Notes: generated from the sequence alone by a model not told the origin. Counted from the first letter of the stretch, positions 24,845 to 33,321 are shown. The stretch is 36,893 nucleotides of DNA from an uncultured Clostridium sp. (GCA_947088765.1 CAMUHU010000009.1:1-36893); one strand, 5' to 3'. A program made the numbers and translations.

Positions 24845-26575
24845 ATGGAAATTGATAAGAAAACAAAAAAGAGATTTAACATTATAGCAATAATATGTAT
24901 AATAGTATTTTGCATAACAATCTCTCCAAAGACACTACAAAATGATACATTTTATACAATAAAAATAGGAGAGCACATTACTGAAGCTAAAACAATAGAC
25001 ATGGAGGATCAATTCTCTTGGCATAAAGACTTAAAATATACATATCCTCATTGGTTATATGATACAGGAATATATTTAATATATAATGCAGGAGAAACTA
25101 TAGCTACAAATATGGGAATAAATGCAGAGACAGGGGGAATGACAGCAATATATATATCAACAATGATTTTAGCATCAATATTAGGAATATTAATATATAA
25201 AACAAATGTTAAAATAAACAAAAATTATATAGTATCATTTATCTTAACCCTAGGAGTTATATATCTATTAAGAAACTTTATAGCAGCAAGAGCCCAATTA
25301 GTTTCGTATATATTGTTTACATTAGAAATACTATTTATAGAACAATTTTTAAATACAAAAAAGAAGAGATATGCAATTGGACTATTTATAATAGCTACAC
25401 TAATAGCAAATTGTCATGCGGCAGTATGGTATTTATTCTTTATACTAGCATTACCATATATAGGAGAAGCATTATTAATAAAATTAATAGAGTCAAATTT
25501 ATCATATAAAACAAAGAGAATAATAACTAATTATAGAATAAAGAAAATAGAAAACACATTAAAAAAGGTACAAGATGAAAATAAGAAAAATAAAATAAAT
25601 GATAAAATAGAAAAACTAAAAAGCCAAAAAGAAGAATTAGATGAAAAAATAATTAGAGGTAGTTTAGCAGTCAAAAAAATGGAAGAAAAATCATTAAGAA
25701 TAAAAATAGAAAGAAGAACTAATATAAAATGGTTAATATTAGTATTAGCAATTTGCCTATTTTCAGGATTACTCACACCACAAACAAGCTTCGAACCTTA
25801 TACACATATGATTAAATTATTAAGTGGAAATACAACTGCAAGTATATCAGAGCACCTTCCAATAGTATTAATAGACTCAATAGATGCATTAATAATACTA
25901 ACAATACTATTAACATTTTTAATATTTACAGATACAAAAGTAAGCTTTAAAGACTTATTTATGCTAGGAGGGTTAACTATATTAATGTTAATATCTAGAA
26001 GACAAGCATCAATATTAGCACTAATAGGAGTATACTCTCTAAATAGAATAATAACAGACTTTATAAACAAATATGATAAAGAAGGTATAGAAAATAAAAT
26101 AATAAAAGAATTAGTAAAACCATATGGAACATTAGTAATAAGCTTAGTTTTAGTACTTTGCGGTATAACATTTTATCGTCCTAAAATTGATGATAAATAT
26201 GTAAATGAGGCTTTGTATCCAGTACAAGCAAGTGAATTTATTTTAAAAAATCTGAATGTTGATAATATAAGACTATATAATAATTATAATTTTGGTAGCT
26301 ATTTATTATACAAAGATATACCAGTATTTATAGATTCAAGATGTGATCTATATAGTCCAGAATTTAATAAAAAAGATATTTTCTATGATGCATTAAATAT
26401 TGCAAGTTTAGGAGTATATTATGAAGACAAATTTGAGGAATATGGAATAACACATATAATAACAAATGCAGATAGTAAACTAAAAATGTTATTAGAAAAA
26501 GACAATAACTATACAGATATATATCAGGATGATTATTTTTGGATTTTCCAAAGAAATATATTAGTTGAAAAATAA
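24845..26575 (+). CDS. Polytopic membrane protein, GT-C glycosyltransferase-like
   Basis: I use the ATG at 24845 (MEIDKKTKKRF), since GAAAGG at 24827-24832 is 12 bases upstream; a TTG at 24833 is in frame but abuts the SD. The 576-residue protein has about ten hydrophobic segments. After the first helix come NDTFYTIKIGEHI and YPHWLYDTGIYLIYN, recalling the first acidic loop of GT-C enzymes (family 39-type), and the end carries LYNNYNFGSYLLYKDIPVFIDSRCDLYSP. Between helices a Lys/Glu-rich stretch (about 225-290, NTLKKVQDENKKNKINDKIEKLKSQKEELDEK) predicts a cytoplasmic coiled coil. The acceptor is unknown; it is alone in its transcription unit. Confidence 0.65.
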   Translation: MEIDKKTKKRFNIIAIICIIVFCITISPKTLQNDTFYTIKIGEHITEAKTIDMEDQFSWHKDLKYTYPHWLYDTGIYLIYNAGETIATNMGINAETGGMTAIYISTMILASILGILIYKTNVKINKNYIVSFILTLGVIYLLRNFIAARAQLVSYILFTLEILFIEQFLNTKKKRYAIGLFIIATLIANCHAAVWYLFFILALPYIGEALLIKLIESNLSYKTKRIITNYRIKKIENTLKKVQDENKKNKINDKIEKLKSQKEELDEKIIRGSLAVKKMEEKSLRIKIERRTNIKWLILVLAICLFSGLLTPQTSFEPYTHMIKLLSGNTTASISEHLPIVLIDSIDALIILTILLTFLIFTDTKVSFKDLFMLGGLTILMLISRRQASILALIGVYSLNRIITDFINKYDKEGIENKIIKELVKPYGTLVISLVLVLCGITFYRPKIDDKYVNEALYPVQASEFILKNLNVDNIRLYNNYNFGSYLLYKDIPVFIDSRCDLYSPEFNKKDIFYDALNIASLGVYYEDKFEEYGITHIITNADSKLKMLLEKDNNYTDIYQDDYFWIFQRNILVEK

Positions 26576-26625
26576 TTATTGATTATATATTGACAAAGAA
26601 ATGATATTAAATATAGGAGAATAAG

Positions 26626-27561
26626 ATGGACACATATATAGTAGATGAAGAAAAAGCAGGTATTAGAATAGATAAAGCAATAGGATTAATAGAAAACACA
26701 TTATCAAGAGTTGCGATTCAAAGATTATTAGATGAAGGAAATATTTTAGTAAATGGAAAAACAACAAAGGCTTCATATAAGACAAAATTAGGAGATGAAA
26801 TAATAATACAAAAACAAGAACCTAAAAAAGTGGATATAATTGCACAAGACATACCTATAGAAATACTATATGAAGATGAAGATATAATAGTTGTAAATAA
26901 ACCGAAAGGAATAGTTGTACATCCAGCAAATGGAAATCCAGATGGAACACTAGTAAATGCAATAATGAATTTATGTGGAAATAGCCTCTCTGGTATAGGG
27001 GGAGAAATTAGGCCAGGAATAATACATAGATTAGACAAAGATACCTCAGGAGTATTAATTATTGCGAAAAATGATATGGCACATATTAATATTAGTAATC
27101 AAATAAAGAATAGACAAACTAAAAAAATATATATAGCATTAGTAAGGGGAGTAATAAAAGAAAACGAAGCAACCATAGATATGCCAATAGGAAGAAGCAA
27201 AAAAGATAGAAAAAAGATGGCAGTTACAAAGGATGGGAAAGAAGCAGTAACTCATTTTAAAGTATTAAAAAGATATGATAATTTTACATTATTAGAGATA
27301 AAGATAGATACAGGTAGGACACATCAAATAAGAGTTCATATGGCAGAAATAGGATATCCAATAGTTGGAGATTATGTGTATTCAAATGGAAAAAATCCAT
27401 TTAATGTAGAAGGACAAATGTTACATGCAAAACAGATTGAATTTGTACATCCAAGAACAGGAAAAAACATGAAAATTGAAGCACCGATACCTAAATATTT
27501 TCAAGACATAATATATATTTGCGATACTAAAATAATGGAAGAATGTAGGGGCGATTATTAA
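26626..27561 (+). CDS. RluD-family 23S/tRNA pseudouridine synthase
   Basis: The protein has 311 residues: an N-terminal S4 RNA-binding domain (GIRIDKAIGLIENTLSRVAIQRLLDEGNILVNGKT), then the catalytic domain with VVNKPKGIVVHPANGNPDGTLVNAI and the active-site motif HRLDKDTSG (Asp near residue 137), then DTGRTHQIRVHMAEIGYPIVGD. It converts uridines in structured RNA to pseudouridine; RluD, RluA and RluC subtypes cannot be separated here. The last residues (MEECRGDY) and the TAA stop are encoded by a TGTAGGGG palindromic repeat, so the original C-terminus has been replaced. The ribosome binding site is AGGAG. Confidence 0.93.
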   Translation: MDTYIVDEEKAGIRIDKAIGLIENTLSRVAIQRLLDEGNILVNGKTTKASYKTKLGDEIIIQKQEPKKVDIIAQDIPIEILYEDEDIIVVNKPKGIVVHPANGNPDGTLVNAIMNLCGNSLSGIGGEIRPGIIHRLDKDTSGVLIIAKNDMAHINISNQIKNRQTKKIYIALVRGVIKENEATIDMPIGRSKKDRKKMAVTKDGKEAVTHFKVLKRYDNFTLLEIKIDTGRTHQIRVHMAEIGYPIVGDYVYSNGKNPFNVEGQMLHAKQIEFVHPRTGKNMKIEAPIPKYFQDIIYICDTKIMEECRGDY

Positions 27562-27570
27562 TCGCCCGCG
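27544..27570 (+). repeat. TGTAGGGG palindromic repeat, overlapping the end of the RluD-family gene
   Basis: TGTAGGGGCGAT pairs with ATCGCCC around a short AT centre. Bases 27544-27561 are read as the last codons and stop of the preceding gene. The right half falls in the spacer before rluB. Confidence 0.85.
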
Positions 27571-27604
27571 GTTCAAAGAAAAATTATTTATGAGGGAGGG
27601 TAAG

Positions 27605-28336
27605 ATGGAGAAAAATGAAATACGTTTACAAAAATATTTAGCAGAATGTGGAATTGCATCAAGGAGAAAAGCAGAAGAATATATACAAAAAGGAAAAGTA
27701 CAAGTAAATGGAAAAATCATAACCGAATTAGGAGTAAAAATAGACCCAGATAAGGATATAGTATATTTCAACAATAAAAAAGTAGAAAAACAAAATGAGA
27801 ATATATACATATTATTAAATAAGCCAATAGGATATGTAACTACAACAAAAGACCAATTCAATAGACAGACAGTATTAGACTTAATAAAAGGAATAAATAA
27901 AAGGATAGTGCCAGTCGGAAGACTAGACATGTATACATCTGGAGCATTAATATTAACCAATGATGGAGAATTTACATATAAAGTAACACATCCAAGTCAT
28001 GAGATAACAAAAACATATGTTGCTACATTAAGAGGAATTATTATAAATGAAGAAATAGAAGAATTAAGAAATGGAGTAGAAATAGAAGACTATTTAACAC
28101 GTCCTGCAAAAGTAAAAATATTAAAAACAGACACAGAAAAGAATATATCCAGAATAGAGATAACAATACATGAAGGAAAAAATAGACAAGTAAGAAAAAT
28201 GTGTGAAACAATTGGAAGAAATGTAATGGCATTACATAGAAGTAAAATAGGTAATATAGGTGTAAAAGATCTAAAAATAGGAGAATGGAGATATTTAAAT
28301 CCAAACGAAATCAAAAACTGTTTGAAAAAATACTAA
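27605..28336 (+). CDS. rluB: RsuA/RluB-family pseudouridine synthase
   Basis: I place the start at ATG 27605, because GGGAGGG at 27594-27600 precedes it directly; an ATG at 27590 in frame lies before that site. The 243-residue protein has an S4 domain (IRLQKYLAECGIASRRKAEEYIQKGKVQVNG) and the RluB/RsuA catalytic domain: LNKPIGYVTTTKDQFNRQTVLDLI, active-site VGRLDMYTSGALILTNDGEF, and HEGKNRQVRKMCETIGRNVMALHR. In Bacillus RluB makes pseudouridine 2633 of 23S rRNA. It likely shares a transcript with the preceding synthase. Confidence 0.93.
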   Translation: MEKNEIRLQKYLAECGIASRRKAEEYIQKGKVQVNGKIITELGVKIDPDKDIVYFNNKKVEKQNENIYILLNKPIGYVTTTKDQFNRQTVLDLIKGINKRIVPVGRLDMYTSGALILTNDGEFTYKVTHPSHEITKTYVATLRGIIINEEIEELRNGVEIEDYLTRPAKVKILKTDTEKNISRIEITIHEGKNRQVRKMCETIGRNVMALHRSKIGNIGVKDLKIGEWRYLNPNEIKNCLKKY

Positions 28337-28342
28337 AAACTC

Positions 28343-28371
28343 TTGAATATTTTGTTTTATAATTGTATAAT
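28343..28371 (+). promoter_or_regulatory. Promoter for the acyl-CoA synthetase gene
   Basis: TTGAAT at 28343-28348 and TATAAT at 28366-28371 with a 17-bp spacer, a few bases after the rluB stop. Confidence 0.7.
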
Positions 28372-28452
28372 ATAAAAGAAATTTTAGAAAAAAGATAAAA
28401 TCAATAAGCATTTGTCTTTCTATATAAAACGGAAGGATATGAAACAGAGAAT

Positions 28453-30178
28453 GAAGGAAAAGTTACACAAAATAGTTGAAATAACAGATTTAAAGGATAT
28501 GTTAAAAAAGTCATGCGAAATTTATGGAGACAGACCAGCTTATAAACTAAAAACAAATAAACCAAATGAATATAAAGTAATTACTCATAAAGAAGTAAGA
28601 GAAGATATTAACTATTTAGGGACAGCACTTATAAAAATGGGATTAAAAGGAAAAAGGGTAGCAGTAATAAGTGAGAATAGATATGAATGGGGAATATCAT
28701 ATTTAGCCATTACATGTGGTACAGGAATAGTAGTACCATTAGATAAATCATTACCAGATAATGAAATTGAAAATTTAATAGTTCGTTCAGGTGCAGAGGC
28801 AATAATTTTTTCAAATAAATATATGGAACTATTAAAGAAATTAAAAGAAAAAGGTGTGGGAAAATTAAAACATCTTATCTCAATGGATTTAAAAGAACAT
28901 ACTAATGGTATTTACTCTGAAAAATTATTATTAGAAAAAGGAAAGAAACTATTAGAAGATGGAATGAGAGATTTTATAGATGCCAAGATAGATGCAAACT
29001 CTATGGGGATAATGTTATTTACTTCTGGAACAACTGCTATGTCAAAAGCTGTTATGTTATCACATAAAAATATATGTGCTAATTTAATGGATATTGCTTC
29101 TACTTTAGAAATTCATGAACGAGATACAATGTTATCATTTTTGCCTTTACACCATGTATTTGAATGCACAACAGGTTTTCTTTATCCATTATATAAAGGA
29201 ACGTGTGTAGCATATTGTGATGGAATCAAGCATATTCAAGAAAATTTGCAAGAATATCATGTAAGTGTAATGGTTTCAGTTCCAATATTATTTGAAAGTA
29301 TGTATAAAAGATTGATAAAAACCATTGAAAAACAAGGAAAATTAGAAACAGTCAAAAAAGGAATAAAAATTAGTGAAGGACTATTAAAACTTCATATAGA
29401 TGTTAGAAAAAAAATATTTAAAGAAATACATGATAAATTAGGAGGAAAAGTAAGATTGTTTATAAGTGGTGCTGCTGCAATGGATCCAGAAATCGAAAAG
29501 GGCTATAACCAATTAGGAATAAGAATCGCTCAAGGATATGGATTAACAGAGACTTCACCAGTTATTGCTACTGGTTCAGATTTTAACTATAGATTAGGCT
29601 CTATTGGAAAAGTTTGCCCAAGTGTACAAGCAAAAATATCGAAACCTGATGAAAACGGAATTGGAGAGCTAATAGTTAAAGGACCAAATGTAATGATTGG
29701 GTATTATGAAAATGAAGAAGCAACAAAAAGAGCATTGAAAGATGGATGGTTTTATACAGGAGATTTGGCCCAAATTGATAAAGATGGATTTATTTTTATT
29801 GTTGGAAGAAAAAAAAGCGTAATAGTTTTAAAAAATGGAAAAAATGTATTTCCAGAGGAACTTGAAAATTTAATAAACAGGATAGAAGGAGTAAAAGAGT
29901 CTATTGTATATGGAAAACCTGAAAACGAAGATGAAAAAAATCCAAAGGTATGTGCAAAAATTGTATATGATGCAGAAATAATGGAAGAAATGTATAAAAT
30001 TACTGGACAAGAAAATATAAAAAAATTTTTAAATTCAAAAATAAAAGAAATAAATAAAACAATACCAACATACAAATATATACGTGAAATAGAAACAACT
30101 ACTGAAGAACTTGTGAAGACTACAACCGCAAAGATTAAAAGGCATGAAGAAATAAAAAAAATTTTGTTAAAAAAATGA
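28453..30178 (+). CDS. Long-chain fatty acid-CoA ligase-like AMP-forming enzyme
   Basis: The product is an adenylate-forming (ANL) enzyme of about 574 residues. The start is uncertain: ATG 28453 fits homologous N-termini (MKEKLHKIVEITDLKDMLKKS) with GGAAGGA 13 bases upstream, while ATG 28439 and TTG 28412 are in frame but poorly placed. Visible motifs are the P-loop LFTSGTTAMSKAVMLSHKNI, LPLHHVFECTTG, the AMP-binding GYGLTETSPVIATG, and the hinge YTGDLAQIDKDGFIFIVGRKKSVIVLKNGKNVFPEELEN. It would activate a fatty acid to acyl-AMP and then acyl-CoA. The P-loop has Ala and Ser at usually Gly-rich positions. The ligand is unproven. Confidence 0.88.
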
Positions 30179-30206
30179 AATTTTTGACAAAAGAATATAT
30201 TATAGG

Positions 30207-30289
30207 ACAGATATTACAGCAATATTACAAAAATATTACAAAAAAATAATATTTTTGCTATTGTAGTATTGAAAAAAATGTTGTATAAT
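30207..30289 (+). promoter_or_regulatory. Promoter with upstream direct repeats
   Basis: TTGTAG at 30261-30266 and TATAAT at 30284-30289 with a 17-bp spacer. Upstream, ATATTACA-type units occur three times in a row (about 30207-30240). The downstream copy GTAGTATTG at about 30263-30271 is an inverted near-match to the unit CAATATTAC, so the arrangement looks like a regulator's binding sites. The regulator is not identifiable. Confidence 0.5.
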
Positions 30290-30331
30290 CAAATTATATT
30301 ACGGAAGAAAGACAAAGGAGGTATGTTTACA

Positions 30332-31213
30332 ATGTTTTGGAATAAGAAAAGGTCTGGCATAGTAAACGTAAAAATGGTGATAACTGAAGAAAAAATATTA
30401 TCTAATATTGGAAAGATACAAAAATTAATTGACCCAACAAGTAAGAAAACAATTATCCAATTGGATGATGATACATATTTCAAAGATTTGATAGAGTCAA
30501 TCAAAATGTATTTAGTGGAATATCCAAATAAAAAGAATTTCCCAGAATCAGTATATAATGCTGCATATGAATTAGTAGAATATGCTACAAATCAATTTGA
30601 GGAGAATACAAAGCAAATAGAAGAATTGATACGTCAAAGAGAAACAAACATTATGGCTTCAACAAATTTAAAAGAAATATTAAAGAATGTAGAAGAAAAT
30701 GGACAAAATTGTGAAAATTATATTCAAAAATCAGAAGGGCAATTTGGAGAAGATATAATTACTGCATTAAATATGATAGGAACATCAGGCAATAAAGATA
30801 CAGATGAATATAAAGCAGCAGTTAGATTAATAAAAGCCAGAATCAATAATTTGGAGACAAATCTTCATATTGAGATAGACATGGAAAGAATTGAAGACAG
30901 ATCAAAAGCATTAAGTTATATAGGTTTAGAAGTAGCAGAAGCATTAAAAGAGATACCAGCACCAGAAATGACACCAGTAACACAAAATGTACAAGAAGTT
31001 AAAGGAGAAATGGCAATAAATCAGAATGTACAAACAGTTGAAGTAACAGGACAGACTGAAGAAGCTCAGTACATAGAAGAAACTCAGGTTCAAGCAAAGA
31101 AATCCCTATGGCAGAAATTTAAACAAAGTAAAATGGGAAAAGTAATGACAGCAATATTTAGAATAAGAATTGTTATGGTAGATAATGCATTACCTGAAGG
31201 AAGAGGAGAATAA
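30332..31213 (+). CDS. Unrecognised helical cytoplasmic protein
   Basis: I do not recognise this family. I use the ATG at 30332 (MFWNKKRSGIVNVKM), because AAAGGAGG at 30314-30321 precedes it and the promoter -10 box lies at 30284-30289, inside any longer frame. The protein has 293 residues with no membrane segment. It is mostly helical and acidic, with long amphipathic stretches (residues 85-210), then a Pro/Gln/Thr/Val-rich linker (EIPAPEMTPVTQNVQEVKGEMAINQNVQTVEV), and a basic end (KKSLWQKFKQSKMGKVMTAIFRIRI). A basic amphipathic tail could contact a membrane. It is monocistronic with a strong terminator. Confidence 0.7.
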   Translation: MFWNKKRSGIVNVKMVITEEKILSNIGKIQKLIDPTSKKTIIQLDDDTYFKDLIESIKMYLVEYPNKKNFPESVYNAAYELVEYATNQFEENTKQIEELIRQRETNIMASTNLKEILKNVEENGQNCENYIQKSEGQFGEDIITALNMIGTSGNKDTDEYKAAVRLIKARINNLETNLHIEIDMERIEDRSKALSYIGLEVAEALKEIPAPEMTPVTQNVQEVKGEMAINQNVQTVEVTGQTEEAQYIEETQVQAKKSLWQKFKQSKMGKVMTAIFRIRIVMVDNALPEGRGE

Positions 31214-31237
31214 TGTATAGGTATGTCGAGACAAGAA

Positions 31238-31282
31238 AAAAACATAAAAATAAGAAAAGTATTTTCTTATTTTTATGTTTTT
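31238..31282 (+). terminator. 21-bp perfect terminator hairpin
   Basis: The arms 31238-31258 and 31262-31282 are exact complements with a GTA loop. They are AT-rich, so the right arm doubles as a T-run (TTTTATGTTTTT). It ends the 30332 gene and is palindromic enough to act in both directions. Confidence 0.9.
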
Positions 31283-31376
31283 GAGAAAACACTTGAAAAA
31301 TTTACTTTGCAAATTTTTTTTGAGGTACTGTACCTAATATAGAAAATGAAAAACTAAAAAAATTTTATAAAAAGTA
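31283..31376 (+). other. Spacer before the tRNA genes, with a 13-bp palindrome
   Basis: No gene is present. AGGTAC-T-GTACCT at 31323-31335 is a perfect inverted repeat about 42 bp upstream of the tRNA promoter's -35. It looks like a protein binding site, but no matching regulator gene is nearby and it could be chance. Confidence 0.4.
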
Positions 31377-31405
31377 TTGACAAAATATTAATTAACCATT
31401 ATAAT
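31377..31405 (+). promoter_or_regulatory. Perfect sigma-A promoter for the tRNA pair
   Basis: TTGACA (31377-31382), a 17-bp spacer, and TATAAT (31400-31405), 26 bp before the first tRNA base. Confidence 0.9.
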
Positions 31406-31430
31406 TAATAAATGTCAGAAGGAGATACAT

Positions 31431-31504
<74 letters not shown>

Positions 31505-31534
31505 AATATTCTTCTGGCATAACTTTATAAAAAT

Positions 31535-31611
31535 GCTCCTTTAGCTCAGTTGGTTAGAGCAACCGGCTCATAACCGGTAGGTCCAAGGTTCGAGCCCTTG
31601 AAGGAGCACCA
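31535..31611 (+). tRNA. tRNA with CAT anticodon (elongator Met, or Ile2)
   Basis: Acceptor GCTCCTT pairs with AAGGAGC, the D arm is TAGCTCAGTTGGTTAGAGC, the anticodon stem is CCGG, the loop holds CAT, and CCA is encoded. G1-C72 pairing rules out initiator tRNA. CAT-anticodon tRNAs of this type may be elongator Met or, if modified to lysidine at C34, Ile reading ATA, which would suit a genome this AT-rich in which ATA is common. The sequence alone does not decide it; the arms resemble Bacillus tRNA-Ile2 as well as Met. Confidence 0.93.
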
Positions 31612-31617
31612 AAATAA

Positions 31618-31655
31618 ACACCAATGAATCGTTGTATTCGTTGGTGTATTATATT
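31618..31655 (+). terminator. Terminator after the tRNA pair
   Basis: ACACCAATGAAT pairs with ATTCGTTGGTGT (one G-U pair) around a 6-base loop, followed by an AT-rich T-run (ATTATATTTTTAT). Confidence 0.85.
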
Positions 31656-31828
31656 TTTATTTAAGCATAGAATGATTGTGAAGAGCATAGAGTAATTTAT
31701 ATATTTATAATATAATCATACTTATAATTAAAAATTATATAGGAGATATAACATTATATAAATTTATATATGAATAAATATCAGTAATTAGAAAAGTGGA
31801 GAAAATATCTTGAATTATAAAAAGGGTA

Positions 31829-31857
31829 TTGATTTTTTAAAACATTAATAATACAAT
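31829..31857 (+). promoter_or_regulatory. Putative promoter of plsX
   Basis: TTGATT at 31829-31834 and TACAAT at 31852-31857, 17 bp apart. The preceding 170 bp hold no gene and no FapR-type box that I can recognise. Confidence 0.6.
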
Positions 31858-31900
31858 AATATCATGCATAAGCTGTGAATAGAAAGAAGAGGGATATATA

Positions 31901-32926
31901 GTGGTTATAATATTAGATGCTATGGGTGGAGATAATGCTCCAGATGCAGCAATAAAAGGAGCAGTTAAAGCTATAAAAGAAGTTCAAGAAAATACAGAAA
32001 TAATATTAACAGGAAACGAAGAGATAATCAATTCTCGAGTAAAAGAGTTATTTGGAAAAAATACAATAGGAGTAATATCACCCAAAATAAAGATATATAA
32101 TACAACTGAAACAATAGAAATGGAAGATAAACCAACTGAAGCGATAAAACATAAAAAAGACTCATCAATGGTAGTTGGATTTAAATTATTAAAAGAAGGA
32201 AAAGGTGATGTATTTGTTTCTGCTGGAAACTCAGGAGCATTACTTACAGGAGCAACACTATTAGTAGGAAGGATAAAAGGAATAGATAGGCCAGCATTGG
32301 CAGGAATTCTACCATCATACCATAGTAGACTACTATTAATAGACTCGGGGGCAAATACAAACTGTAAGCCAATAAATCTATTACAATTTGCGCAAATGTC
32401 TACAATATACCTAAAAAATACATTTGGAATAGAAAAACCAGCAATAGGATTATTAAATATAGGAACTGAAGAAACAAAAGGAAATGAACTGACTAGGGGG
32501 TCATATAATTTATTAAAAGAAAAATCAGAAGAACTAGGTATTAATTTTATTGGAAATGTCGAAGGAAGAGATGCTTTTTCCGGTAAAATTGATGCAATAG
32601 TTACAGATGGATTTACAGGAAATATATTTTTAAAAGCAATTGAAGGAGTAGGTAAATTAGTAAAGAGATCTTTGACAGAAAGCTTAAAACACAATATATT
32701 ATCTGTAATTGGAGCAATACCATGTATGCCAGCTATAAATAGATTTAAGAAGACAATGGATTATAAAGAATATGGAGGAGCATTATTTTTGGGAGTGAAA
32801 AAACCAGTAGTAAAAGCACATGGAAGTAGTGATGAATATCTATTTTACTTCACAATAAAACAAGCAGAACAATTTGTAAATAATAAAGCAGTAGATAGAA
32901 TGATAGAAGAATTTGAAAAAATATAA
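31901..32926 (+). CDS. plsX: Phosphate acyltransferase PlsX
   Basis: The protein has 341 residues. It starts at GTG 31901, behind AGAAGAGGG. The N-terminus VIILDAMGGDNAPDAAIKGAVKAI is diagnostic, with SAGNSGALLTGATLLVGRIKGIDRPALAGILP and a NVEGRDAFSGKIDAIVTDGFTGNIFLKAIEG core. PlsX turns acyl-ACP into acyl-phosphate, the donor for PlsY in phosphatidic acid synthesis. It is followed by acpP, the acyl carrier, as is usual; fapR and rnc, its common neighbours, are absent. Confidence 0.97.
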   Translation: MVIILDAMGGDNAPDAAIKGAVKAIKEVQENTEIILTGNEEIINSRVKELFGKNTIGVISPKIKIYNTTETIEMEDKPTEAIKHKKDSSMVVGFKLLKEGKGDVFVSAGNSGALLTGATLLVGRIKGIDRPALAGILPSYHSRLLLIDSGANTNCKPINLLQFAQMSTIYLKNTFGIEKPAIGLLNIGTEETKGNELTRGSYNLLKEKSEELGINFIGNVEGRDAFSGKIDAIVTDGFTGNIFLKAIEGVGKLVKRSLTESLKHNILSVIGAIPCMPAINRFKKTMDYKEYGGALFLGVKKPVVKAHGSSDEYLFYFTIKQAEQFVNNKAVDRMIEEFEKI

Positions 32927-32934
32927 AAAAACCA

Positions 32935-32963
32935 TTGACAAAAATGAAAATCTATATTATCTT
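32935..32963 (+). promoter_or_regulatory. Promoter of acpP
   Basis: TTGACA at 32935-32940 and TATCTT at 32958-32963, 17 bp apart, within the short plsX-acpP gap. The -10 is weak. Confidence 0.5.
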
Positions 32964-33001
32964 GATACTAAATTAAAAATAACTAAAGGAGGAAAATATA
33001 A

Positions 33002-33241
33002 ATGGAAAACGATGAGATTTTCGAGAAGGTAAAAAAAATAATTATTGAACAATTAAGTGTAGCAGAGGATGCTGTTACAAAGGATGCATCTTTTATAGAT
33101 GACTTAGGAGCAGATTCATTAGATGTAGTTGAACTAATAATGGCATTAGAAGAAGAATTCGACATGGAAATCCCTGATGCAGACGCCGAGAAAATTGCTA
33201 CAGTAAATGATGTTGTAGAATACATAAAAGAAAAACAATAA
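33002..33241 (+). CDS. acpP: Acyl carrier protein
   Basis: The protein has 79 residues. It is an acidic helical protein with the phosphopantetheine site [31 protein letters not shown] (Ser39). It carries growing acyl chains in fatty acid synthesis and supplies PlsX. Its last 17 codons ([16 protein letters not shown] and stop) are duplicated imperfectly just downstream. The ribosome binding site is AAAGGAGG. Confidence 0.97.
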   Translation: MENDEIFEKVKKIIIEQLSVAEDAVTKDASFIDDLGADSLDVVELIMALEEEFDMEIPDADAEKIATVNDVVEYIKEKQ

Positions 33242-33261
33242 AATTTCTCTCTACAAATATG

Positions 33262-33321
33262 CAGAAAATGAAAATTGCTACAGTAAATAATGTTGTAAAA
33301 TGCATAAAAAACAAACAATAA
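33262..33321 (+). pseudogene. Duplicated 3' end of acpP
   Basis: Bases 33271-33321 repeat the acpP end at 33191-33241 with an 80-bp offset. Read in the same register the copy gives KIATVNNVVKCIKNKQ and a TAA, against [16 protein letters not shown] in the gene. It lacks a start codon, so it is a non-coding relic. Confidence 0.85.

Noticed and set aside
31984-32694. A 236-codon - strand frame inside plsX
   Set aside because: It is fully antisense to a certain gene; its composition (Ser, Ile, Pro, Phe rich) is the shadow of AT-rich coding DNA, without motifs or SD.
33262-33321. A second small acyl carrier gene
   Set aside because: Only the last 17 codons of acpP are present, with no start, phosphopantetheine site or SD.
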